Shown piece after piece: positions 45,101 through 53,710 of a stretch of DNA of 64,000 bases. The DNA comes from Gnetum montanum. Its lineage: Eukaryota; Streptophyta; Gnetopsida; Gnetales; Gnetaceae. Where the stretch lies: contig MNCI01002917.1 in assembly GCA_015680685.1 (NCBI GenBank), positions 161,521-225,520 of the forward strand, in the 5' to 3' direction. A program made the position numbers and the translations under genes. Below the pieces are notes generated by a model, which had not been told where the DNA came from, ran no database searches, and worked only from the letters and a program-made list of their open reading frames with translations. Position 1 is the first letter of the stretch; each line of letters starts with the position of its first letter.

Positions 45101-45525
45101 GTTGTGAGGGGTTCCTCGTCTCCTATTTCACTAATGACGTGGGAAACCTTGCCCTTCAGTAGTGAATGTTGGCTCTCCTGCCTTGCATCCCGAATACGTT
45201 GGGCTTTTGTGGGATGATAATCCCTCAGAGTGTAATCATCCGCAACGTATTCAGTAATCAGCTCTTGCATGCCATACCGTACCAAGGCACGGAAAAGCAT
45301 GTTGGAAGCAGATCGATCTGGGGGTAACACGATGTTACCTTGCATGTCTCTCCACCGCAGTTGCTCATCTTGATGGAAAACAAAGGTAAAATCCGGCACA
45401 TACTCATCGGGATGAGTATATGTGACCTTAGATTGTTGAGGACATGGTTGATCTCGGTTATGCGTATGATGCTGACTTTCTCCTGTATTGTCCTTAGGTG
45501 AGTTGATTTCGTGAGAAGAAGCCAT
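42181..45525 (-). CDS. gag-pro: Gag-protease polyprotein, intact, with a truncated pol tail
   Basis: An uninterrupted frame of 1114 codons from ATG at 45525 to TAA at 42181-42183. It would give capsid protein and an aspartic protease for particle assembly in the cytoplasm. Residues about 1-190: N-terminal region; about 195-300: Arg/Ser/His-rich basic linker; about 315-465: gag capsid domain (IPRFEGGYNADPQHHLQAF, WSTMLELFNNKYQTYSRVSN); about 602-615: Cys/His knuckle CEVCYYDHPKGCC (C-x2-C-x3-H-x4-C, not the canonical spacing); Pro/Gln-rich stretch about 635-800; about 878-892: protease ALLDSGSGVNLIS with catalytic DSG; about 950-962: FPIIMGRAWL. After LPPLNL the RT-integrase part is missing; the reading continues through a one-base shift and joins, beyond a deletion, the conserved pol ending SQLSHGGDGHLC. 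Start chosen because it is the first ATG after the primer site and matches MSPSS... in element D. Confidence 0.92.
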   Translation of the reverse strand: MASSHEINSPKDNTGESQHHTHNRDQPCPQQSKVTYTHPDEYVPDFTFVFHQDEQLRWRDMQGNIVLPPDRSASNMLFRALVRYGMQELITEYVADDYTLRDYHPTKAQRIRDARQESQHSLLKGKVSHVISEIGDEEPLTTGFLENDVPPPHSSEEVRHQGLRSTIHIPGSDPREHQLFTAGTITRTNDGLVDRRNGRDRSSRREGKKHHHGDGSPSSSPSSHHSPSPSTSGRSHHEHNAESKGRRDEMPRQEGREELGQGQGRRENREPQRRHHRRHERDDHDEPLFATRSMLDIREAVRIPTRHLKDSRIKRLDINNIPRFEGGYNADPQHHLQAFHDACALQNIDNEWQKLKLFPRTLTKEAESWYRSLEPETIRRWSTMLELFNNKYQTYSRVSNLRKQIQGWKQGAHESLDAAMARYYTLLHRCPGHGYAKRDQLRHLVDGLRNETRRTLGTYAQGRLSQLRAHEVEVLLEQVAQEEGELRKRESAEEYNRDPSLRKKGVKFCDEEDESPLEELVNRKTVPIQKLTTEVSAKVDQMWDSLDSRIETVLKIVEESKDEQSSDKSKDKRRNFNPAHNKGKGKISNSDEAENSDSDNDGGCEVCYYDHPKGCCPIISHLQESGVYALNPRLNQRQTPRRLPYPQGNPRQFHQPLTYYPSGTPPQPIEQHQQWQYPQSWGMPQPTHRYPYRQPDPYGYYVQQPVSPGDAMSHTPRRHYYAREYFRRTPSPPGDIPHSVHPLTPPAPFPQVVPITPPAPTMQGELPTQPQQRHAARSVNIQSVNIQPDTSSGDNCTKRRPFFRTRSPDRLSQQQADGYMYRPLTTNTSEHPSVQGNVTHTVMLTHTVTDWIKVGHLPRKLTDPGSPFIHLQIAGNAPHRALLDSGSGVNLISRKMYHAWNLPQLKKSNIQLELADQSITIPLGLVEDVITTVCGWSYPADFLVIDVNNNEGDFPIIMGRAWLSTVDACLRIRDLSLEISKINICGKIEKRIVPCITYSDSSGDDTEEMSPCHRCAQETLQQRCLYVATTQEVVDTPWLTASHKGKQICMERTEATHANNRGIDTLERERRQLPPLNLRSSFGRSWALLRNSNRRSLLRISPSQLSHGGDGHLC

Positions 45526-45652
45526 TTCTATTGGTGTGCTAATTTCACCGTTATTTATTGTTCTTGATTAACTGATTAACCCTAAGGTTCGTTTTAAGCT
45601 CACAACGATGTGAGTGATATCCCTTATGTTAAATTGGCGAAAAAACACTTAG

Positions 45653-45670
45653 TCCCCGGCAACGGCGCCA
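45653..45670 (-). promoter_or_regulatory. Primer-binding site complementary to tRNA-Asp
   Basis: Minus strand TGGCGCCGTTGCCGGGGA starts two bases after the 5' LTR end; its complement TCCCCGGCAACGGCGCCA is the 3' end of plant tRNA-Asp including CCA. tRNA-Asp priming is known for the Athila lineage. A mutated version, TTGGCACCATTGCCAGGGAC, follows the LTR of element D at 57021-57040. Confidence 0.92.
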
Positions 45671-45671
45671 A

Positions 45672-46729
45672 TGATGAGTGGCGAGGTACCCCTACACTCC
45701 ACCATACGAATACGAGCGTACACGCGCGATCCGGTCGAACTCCGCAGACTAAATGCCTTAACGCCACAAGAAACACTTGGGGTTAATCGTTCGTTGTCTT
45801 CCCAGGCTTGCTTGTATGTGTCACGGTGTATGGTTAAGCAAGTCTGAGGTATGTGATTTTTTTGGTATTTTCGGCTTATCTTCTATGCTACCAGGAGAAA
45901 GGGTTGAGAAAACTAAACTAACTCTAACTAAGATCTAAGTCTAAATTAACTAGCGTCAGCATCCGTTCCCACTTGCCGGACACACCCTGAACTATGCAAC
46001 TGCAGCTTACCAAACGCTAATCGTTACTGGGATCGCCACACGTAACGCAAGTGCTCGAAGTGGTCGTACTGAGGCACCTATTTAGCCTACGTGTGATAAG
46101 CAGCCGATTCCTTAGCCAGCCGTACACACCCGTGGGTGCTCGTAACTAAGTCGTACTTATCACACGATCTAGCCTAGCAATGAGCAGCCGATTCCTCAAC
46201 TAGCCGTACACATTAGACCCGGGAGTTACCAAGCGCAGAATCCTGGAATACGCTACTGGGTTACCAAGCATCCAATGCTCGTAATTGAGTCGTACTCATG
46301 CATTGCGTCAAGCAGCCGATTCCTTGACTAGCCGTACACGTCCGTAGACGCTCGTAATCAAGTCGTACTTGAACGCACTAGGAAAGCAGTAAATGAAAGC
46401 AATAAATGAAACCACGTGCTGCAAGGTTTATCCAAACAAGTTCGTCTTTATTGCCGTACACAACTTGGGTTCAGGTTACAAGCTGCTCGAATAAAGAGCC
46501 GTTCACTCTAGGACTCCTACTGCGGGCACATGGGGAAAAATTCTAACTCTGGAGTGATCAATCTGCCAGAGCTTCGCTACACTAGCCAGGATTGGGAAAT
46601 GAAGGGAGTGCCGCCTCTTATTTATAGATATGGCGGCGTGACGCGATATCGCGTACGCGATATCGCAGGAGAAGACGCGATATCGCGTCGGCTGCGATAT
46701 CGCGGCCTAGTGAAACTTGCGTCTCATCA
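45672..46729 (-). repeat. 5' LTR of the young element (1058 bp)
   Basis: Nearly identical to 39082-40153 but 14 bp shorter because one GATATCGCGTACGCGATATC palindrome is collapsed to a half-site. TATA box on the minus strand at 46619-46626 (TATTTATA on plus). The remaining full palindrome is at 46643-46666. Transcription of the gag-protease ORF would start here and run leftwards. Confidence 0.93.
46643..46666. promoter_or_regulatory. 24-bp perfect palindrome in the 5' LTR
   Basis: Perfectly self-complementary around GTAC, with GCGATATC half-sites repeated at about 46676 and 46693. It lies about 17 bp upstream (in the minus sense) of the TATA box at 46619-46626. Confidence 0.75.
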
Positions 46730-48746
46730 ATCATCAAAGGAATAACTAGACAACCTCAAACTATTAAAGATGTGAGATCATTCCTTGACCATGTTGGTTA
46801 CTATAGGTGCTTCGTCAAGATTTTTTCTAGATATTTCAAACTACTAGTAGAACTTATAAAGAAAGATGCAATTTTTGTATGGATCAGCAAATGCAAACAA
46901 GTATTCCAACTCTAAAATTAAAATTTCATAGCAACTCCATTTCACATTTAGATAAATGTATCTAACTATGCTTTGGAAGTGGTGCTTACATAAATAGATG
47001 ATTAAAAATGTTCATATTATATCCATTATGCAAGCAAGACCATTGTGGATGCATAACTCAACTACATCACCACTAAAAATGAAATCATGGTAATGGTGTA
47101 TGCCTTGAAAAAATTTAGGCACTATGTGCTTGGATACCTAAATTTTATGCACATGGATCATAGTACAATTCAATTCCTAATGAATAAACTAGTGGTAAGC
47201 CCCCATGTTATATGTTGATTGGTGGTTTTATAGGAATTTAATCTTATCATGATGGTTATGAAAGGGACCAAGAACGTAGTTTCCAATCATTTTTCTTAGT
47301 TAATATGGTATCAAAATGAGGATAAATAACCTTTATCTAATTTCTTTCTAGATGAACTTCTCTTTGCTAAGGCCATTTAAGTTCAAGCACCAAAGGATAC
47401 TAATTAGTATGACGAGTTTCTCTCATATCTACTCACATAGGAGACTCTCGTAGAATGGGATAATTAGAAGAAATAATAGTTTCTTTACCAAGTTATACAT
47501 TATATGGAAATTGAAGGGAACCTCTACAAGGTTTATGCTAATGGGCATGTATGACGATGTGTACCCAATGGAGATTAGTTGTGATTCCTTCAAGATGCTT
47601 ACAAAGGTCCTTGTAGGGATCATTATGTAGAAAGAAGCATAGCCATATAGATTATCATGGTAGGATACTTTTGTCCAATCATCTTTAGTAATTCTCATCA
47701 TTTCTCCCTATATGATAGAAGTCAACACAATGGAGGAATGAAAACTAGAATGACCTCAATAGTGGATTTAACCATTAAAGCCTTTCAACCTTTGGAGTAT
47801 TGATTTCATGGAATCCATAACTTTCATGTCCAATGGGAATGCCAACATTATAGTTGTTGTTGACTACTATTTTAGGTGGGCTAAAGATATAGTCATATCT
47901 AACTATACATGTTTTGCTACAACTTAATTTTTTCAACAACAAGTAATAAATAAGTTTTTTGTATCTAGAACCCTAATTTCAAGTAATGGAACATATTTCA
48001 TGGGGTTTACATTTTAAAAATTAATCTAATGCTTAGGGATGCAACATAAAATTATAACACCCTATCATCCCTAAGTGAATGGTCAAGCTAAGGTTACCAA
48101 TAGGAAGATTAAAAGAATCTTAATATGAACCATCAAATAAATATAAGGAAGAATGGAGCTTCAAACTCAATGGTGTCCTTTGGGCATATTTCTCTAAATA
48201 AAAACTTCCTATAGCCTACTCTCCTTATGAGTTAGTGTACATAAAGTTACCTAAACTTCAAATCTAAGCCAAAATCCATACATTCACAACTGCTATGAAC
48301 TTGATCTAGATATTAACCTAACATAAAAACAACACCTTATGATACTCAATATGCTAGATGAAAACTAATGAGTATCCATAATGATGAATGATGTACATAA
48401 AGCATACAACAAGAAACATCATGATACATGGATAAGGAAAATTACATTCCAATCTAGAGATAAGGTTCTTTATTATAATCCCATCAATGTGTTACTACAA
48501 ACTAAGTTTCAGACATTATGGGAAGGATCTTACATTATTCAATCAACTTTTTCTTCTTAGGTCATGACAATTTACAACCCAAAAAGACCTCACAAGTACA
48601 TCTTTTTCAAAATTCAATAACTTATATCATTTATGAAATCCCAACTAACCAATAATAAAACTAATACCTCATATCGAGATCACACATGCCCTCTTTTTTG
48701 AATCTCCTTCCTTCAACTTAGTCATGGGGGAGATATCCATATATAA
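46730..48746 (+). pseudogene. pol: Decayed Athila-like RT end, RNase H, integrase (right part of element C)
   Basis: Continues the RT of 35715-39081: IIKGITRQPQTIKDVRSFLD, then RNase H (about 46960-47300, HYVLGYLNFMHMDHSTIQF-like at about 47130), integrase zinc finger region (about 47590-47700), core (NFMESITFMSNGNA-like at about 47810; TPYHP at about 48060) and the C-terminal part (FQTLWEGSYIIQ at about 48510). The ending FLQLSHGGDIHI with TAA at about 48744-48746 is the family ending. Stops are frequent and the integrase active site is no longer readable with confidence. The stop-rich state contrasts with the intact frame inserted in it. Confidence 0.82.
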
Positions 48747-50020
48747 TAAATCTTGATGAAAATACAAGATTTTCTCTTCTTTTATTTTCCAATGTTCTTT
48801 ATATGTTTTTCATTTTTAAAAATATTTTATATCTTTTTCTTTCCTTTGTTATTTTCTCATTATTTTCTTCTTGTTTAAATTAGTCTTAGTCAAAATCTAA
48901 AATTTCATTTCATTACTACTATGAAAATTTAAAAGTATTTGAATGTAGCTATAGAAATTTTGATTAATTTACAACTAGTCAATTTTTTCTTTGAATTATG
49001 TCCTTTACTAATAATCTATCAATTTTCTTGTGGTATTAAGAAATGAGCTCATGGTATCTGCCCATATCATCTATGTCATATGGAGTCTATGTCATGGTAC
49101 CATAAAAGTTCTTTCACATTTAAACTAAAAAGTAACATATGATCTCATTATCCAAAAAAATAGGAAAGAACTAAGTGGGAATGGAAAAGGTTGTGACCTC
49201 AAGAGAATTTATTACACTCTTTTCTCAACTTCCATCTTAACTTCTATGATTCTACATTGGTATATCATCACTCCTATTGTAAATCATAAAAGGAAGCATG
49301 TCTTTGCATAGTATGGTTCCTGTGAAAAAAAAACACACACACACACAATAATAATGGAAATTCAGAGCACACCTCTTAAACAATTTCATGGATTACAAGT
49401 ACTATTTATGGGGCTAGAAAGATATGTTTCTCATGCCTAAAGACACTCCTATAACTAAGGCCCTCCTACTTCCTTCTCTTTTCTTCTTCTCTTGGAGTGA
49501 TGGTTATTCTCAATGATTCTCTTGGGTTCTTGATGATAGAAAAAGAGGAACATCTTAATGTGATGTCATTGTAATTATAATGAATTTGGAATGAATTGCT
49601 AATGAATCTTCTAATCACATAATTCATCAAGGATCTCATGTGACTATGATGTAGTTCACCTATCCATTGTTCTTCATCTACCATTTATTCACTCCACTAG
49701 CTCTCACCTCATTGTCTCCTATCATGCTAAATTGATAGTTTTGTTTTCTAGTCTACATAATCCCAAGACAATCCCTCATATGGATAGGAATCTTAACTTA
49801 AAGTAAATTAAGCTTTTATCATAAATGGTTCCTACAAATTCCTTGTGATGTGGATATGCAAGGGCTTTTAAGCATATGCCTTCTTTGGGAAGGACCTACT
49901 TGCATCTCTTTCAGTTTACCATAGGTTAAATTTCCTAGCCATAGGCTAATTGAACATTTGATCACCTTGATAGCCATCCAGTTTTTCCCTATTTTAGCAT
50001 CAAAGTAATGTTGCAATCAT
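48747..50020 (+). other. 3' untranslated region of element C
   Basis: Matches A's 3' region, for example TCTTTGCATAGTATGGTTCC (about 49300), AATTCAGAGCACACCTCTTA (about 49360) and TTGGGAAGGACCTACTTGCATC (about 49880). Contains a short (AC)n run at about 49330. It fades out at about 50020 where a tandem array begins; the polypurine tract and LTR expected next are not seen. Confidence 0.6.
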
Positions 50021-50027
50021 ACATATA

Positions 50028-51545
50028 TTTGACTTGAGTTCAACCTTGGGCACTTTACTAGGTAAATTGTGCTTAGGTTAAATTGAAAAATTGTTGTTTT
50101 GTACAAATAATACTAAATGTTGTGTATTGATTTCAAACATGGACACTTTTTGAGCTTTTATTGGATGTATATTAGAATTTTTCCAAAAAACTATGGTTGG
50201 ATTTGGAAAATATATAGTTAAATCCGTTTATGCCTATGGTTTAAAGTTTGGACATAGTCAATAGTCATTGAGATCATATGTTGAATTGACTTGAGTTTAG
50301 GAAGTAGTATGAGGTTCTAAGAAAACTATGATTGGATTTGGAAAATCTATAATCAAATCTATCTATCTATGATTTAAAGTTGAGACATAGTTAGTAGCCA
50401 TCCAGGTCATGCTTAGAACTAACTTAAGTTCAACCTTGGGCACTTTATTGATTAGGTTGTGCCAAGTTGAGTTGAAAAATGATTGTAGATATGTTTTGTT
50501 AAGAAAATACTAGAATGCTATTAGAAAATTTATAGTCAAATCTATTTGTACTTGTGGTTTTAAGTTTGGACATAGTCAATTACAATCTAAATCATACATA
50601 GAATTGACTTGAGATCAACCTTGGGTACTTTATTCGTTAGGTTGTGCTAGGTTAAGTTGAAAAATGATTGTAGATATGTTTTGTTAAAAAATACTAGAAT
50701 GTTGTTAGAAAACCTATAGTTAAATCTATTTGTGCCTGTGGTTTAAAATTTGGACATAGTCAATTGACATCCACATCATACATAGAATTGACTTGAGTTC
50801 AACCCTAGGCACTTTATTGGGTAGGTTGTACCCAGTTGAATTGAAAATTGATTGCTAATACTTGTTTCATTATAAATTATAATGAAATATTGCCTTGAGA
50901 TCAACCCTTGTCACTTTATTAGGAAGGTTATGCAAAGGTTGAGTATTCAACCCTTAGCACTTTAGTGGGAAGGTTGTGCCCAAGTTTAGTTGAAAAATGA
51001 TTGTAGATACCGTTTTGTAAAAATTATAGTGAAATGTTATGTCTCAAGTTCAAAAATTAGCATTTTATTAGAAAGGTTCTACAAATTATACTGAAATGTT
51101 ATCTTGAGTTCAAAACTTGGCACTTTATTTGGAAGGTTGTGCACAAGTGAAATGTTCAACCAACATTCAACATTGTTGGCACTTTACTAGGATGGGAAAG
51201 TTGTGCCCAGGTTGAGTTGAAAATTGATTACAGATAATATAAAGGTTGTACAAATTATAGTGAAATGTTGTGTCTTGAGTTTAAAACTTGGCACTTTATC
51301 TGAAAAGTTGTGCTGAGGTTAAATGTTCAACCAATGCTCAACAAGGATGACACTTTACTGGGAAAGTTGTGCCCAATTTGAGTTGAAATTTTATTGCAAA
51401 TAATGTTTTGGCACTTTATTGGAAAGTTTGTACCTAGGTTAAATACTCAACCAACACTCAACACTAATGGTACTTTATAAAAAGTTGTACCCAAATTGAA
51501 TCAAAAATTGATTATAGATAATGTTTTGTAAAAAAAAATATTAAA
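50028..51545. repeat. Tandem repeat array, about 184-bp units degenerating to shorter ones
   Basis: Units beginning GACTTGAGTTCAACCTTGGGCACTTTATT lie at about 50033, 50422, 50606, 50787 and 50895, with spacing of about 181-184 bp in the best part. They share TTGTAGATATGTTTTGTTA, TATAGTTAAATCTATTTGTGCC and AAGTTTGGACATAGTCAAT. After about 50900 the units shorten to roughly 100-120 bp around GGCACTTTATTGGAAAGGTTGTGCCCA, down to about 51490. Confidence 0.8.
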
Positions 51546-51547
51546 AT

Positions 51548-51620
51548 ATTATGTCCTAGACTCAAACTAGGGACATTTAGTGTGTGAGACTAACATGATA
51601 ACCAACTACACCACCCAGAT
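51548..51620 (-). pseudogene. tRNA-Val(CAC)-like pseudogene
   Basis: Minus strand reads ATCTGGGTGGTGTAGTTGG, TTATCATGTTAGTCTCACAC and ACTAAATGTCCC, then TAGTTTGAGTCTAGGACATAA. D arm, anticodon loop CTCACAC (anticodon CAC), variable loop and T arm match plant tRNA-Val. The A box is well kept and the B box is GTTTGAGTC. The acceptor stem no longer pairs (ATCTGGG with AGGACAT), so it is a relic or part of a tRNA-derived repeat. Confidence 0.7.
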
Positions 51621-53175
51621 AGTTTGAATGCTATATTATATGATTTTTATTCTAGAAATAAACAAAATAACTAGGATGAATTCTTCCACAAAATTCTTAG
51701 AATATCAAAGCCATTAGTATTTTGATGTCATCGAAAGTATATAAACAACATAGGATAGAATTTGACATTGGAAACTCTTCTTTTGAAACCACAAAGGTTT
51801 TTCTTTTTTTCATTTATCTTTTTTGAACTTCTAACATGCACTTAGTTTCAAAGGTTTTTTTTTTAATTATTATTTAGATATCTGAATTGGTAAGAATTTA
51901 ATCAAACTATGTACCTTTCAAGTTGTAACGTTGAAATCTACAATGGACATGTGGCAAGGTAGCATGTGATAAATTATTAAGAATTTCATAGTGCTATTAA
52001 GAGTTTTTGTGCTCCGCCAATAACATTAGCAAACTGTAATTACACCTGGATTAATTTTATAATGTAAAAACATATTGATGCACTTATTGGACATAACAGA
52101 AATTCATATATGCTTATAAACCTTTTTTTAAAGGGTTTTTATGGGAAGCTTGTTATCTAAATACTAAATCTCATGATGCCTTCATCAACCAATGAAGCTT
52201 ATGTGCTAATAGATTTATGAATATGTTCCACAGCAAAAGGCATTAGGTGTGCTCTGTTTTGTAGTTTTATTTACACCAATAATTTTTTATTTTAACTAGA
52301 TGCTTTTATTTGGAAAGATAAGAAGAAATATTTTTAAATTAAGTGTCTTCTTCAAATTTCATTTTTTTTTAAATAATGGTTGGAGGGCTATTCATTTGCA
52401 CATTAATTTATCAACCACCTATAACTATGAAACTAAAATTGAGGGAAATAATAAGTACCATTTTCTTTACTTTTTCATGAAAGCTTAGTATTTTAAAATT
52501 TATTTTAATTGAAAATAAATTCATGAATTTTACTTAACTAGCTTTGGATTTTACTTTTCCTAATGAAAGCAGAATATGTTCATGAAGAAAACATTGAATA
52601 CTTGCAGAACAGAAACTGTTTTCGTCTTTTAGAAGAAGTCTAAATACACTGAATCTTTTTCAAAAAACCCTTATTTTCATCTTTTGCATTCTGGCGATCT
52701 ATTCCTTAAGATCCAGAACAAACTAGCATCATTAAGGTAACTTCGAAATTGGTGAATGCAATACCCTCTCTTAGAACTTCTACACTATTGTTTTCCACTC
52801 AATCTAGAAGAAAAAATATGATCAGATATAATGTGATATATATTTTAATTTTGAGAAATTCTCTAGTAATACTAGAGGGTGACTCAATTCATGTTTGCAT
52901 TCACTTTGGTCTTGGAATTTTATATATTATATCAATTATCTTATTTGTTGGATGATGGAAATATTCATCAGCTTTGCCTTGTATCTTTGTATACTAAACA
53001 TTGAATTTTTCTACTAAGATGTATACTAAAAGACTACCAACTACAAGTACTATTCATGGTTGGGGATGATATTATGGGTTCTAAACTTCTATTGGATGAA
53101 AATATTTTTTTGCTTTCTTACAAAACTGATAGCGAGCCATTGCATTGGTTGACATAAAGCACAGTTCACAGTCTA
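51621..53175. other. AT-rich stretch, no gene recognised
   Basis: About 1.5 kb without sustained coding frames; the frames at 52300-52488 and 52749-52955 are isolated and of low complexity. The first about 150 bp (to 51760) resemble 53711-53830, after the second tRNA-like relic. Confidence 0.4.
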
Positions 53176-53642
53176 GGTTCTCTAGTTAAGCTTCAGGTGC
53201 GAAACTACAATATTTAAGAACAATAGCATGATTTCGAAAGTTTAATTAAAAACATAAATTTTACTTGTCTTAGGTTGTCTAGTTAAGCTTAAGGTGCAAA
53301 ACTGCAATATTTAAGAACAATAGCATGATTTCAGAATTTTAATTAAAAACATTAGTTGTCCACTTAAGCTTCAAGTGCAAAACTACAATATTTAAGAACA
53401 ATAGCATAATTTCAAAAGTTTAATTAAAAAATAAATCTTACCTATCTTGGGTTGTCCAATTAAGCTTGAGGTGTGAAACTACAATATTTAAGAACAATAG
53501 TGTGATTTCATAAGTTTAATTAAAAACATAAATTTTACCTATCTTGGGTTGTCCAATTAAGCTTGAGGTGTGAAATTGCAATATTTAAGAACAATAGCGT
53601 GATTTCATAAGTTTAATTAAAAACATAAGTTTTACTTATTTG
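53176..53642. repeat. Tandem array of five units of about 96 bp
   Basis: Units starting GTTGTCCAATTAAGCTTGAGG or close variants at about 53179, 53276, 53356, 53450 and 53547. Each contains ACAATATTTAAGAACAATAG and GTTTAATTAAAAACATAA and ends TTTTACCTATCTTGG. The second unit is about 16 bp shorter. Units are well conserved compared with the surrounding sequence. Confidence 0.88.
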
Positions 53643-53710
53643 AGAAAAAACTTAAAATGGGAACCTTTAGTATGTGAGACGAACTTGATGACCAACTACA
53701 CTACCCAAAT
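53640..53710 (-). pseudogene. Second tRNA-Val-like relic
   Basis: Minus strand reads ATTTGGGTAGTGTAGTTGG, TCATCAAGTTCGTCTCACAT and ACTAAAGGTTCCC, clearly related to 51548-51620, but the T arm is replaced by TTTTAAG and the acceptor stem is lost. The sequence right of it (to about 53830) also resembles the sequence right of the first copy, for example ATCATTGAAAGTACATGAAC here and GTCATCGAAAGTATATAAAC at about 51728. Confidence 0.6.

Larger units (their letters stand above)
39082..46729 (-). mobile_element. Young non-autonomous Athila-like element with intact gag-protease ORF
   Basis: Two LTRs (39082-40153 and 45672-46729) with ends TGATGAG ... CTCATCA, flanked by the 5-bp target duplication ATCAT (39077-39081 and 46730-46734). 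In element order: 5' LTR (46729-45672), primer-binding site, leader, a single open gag-protease frame (45525-42181), 3' untranslated region, polypurine tract, 3' LTR. RT, RNase H and integrase are absent. By eye the two LTRs differ at roughly two to three dozen bases plus a 14-bp indel, so the insertion is much younger than its host but not brand new. It keeps many CG sites that the older copies have lost. Confidence 0.93.
35715..50020 (+). mobile_element. Athila-like element C, split by the young element
   Basis: Gag, protease and RT at 35715-39081 continue as RT, RNase H and integrase at 46730-48746 and a 3' untranslated region to about 50020. Removing 39082-46729 plus one copy of ATCAT restores the reading NVRIIKGITRQ across the site. 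The 5' LTR and leader are missing on the left, and no 3' LTR was found on the right, so both ends are truncated or too decayed to see. Confidence 0.8.

Noticed and set aside
51548-51620. Functional tRNA-Val gene
   Set aside because: The acceptor stem does not pair and the T arm is mutated; best read as a relic.
53176-53642. Possible CRISPR array (regular repeats)
   Set aside because: Units are directly adjacent, diverged tandem repeats without unique spacers, in a plant genome.
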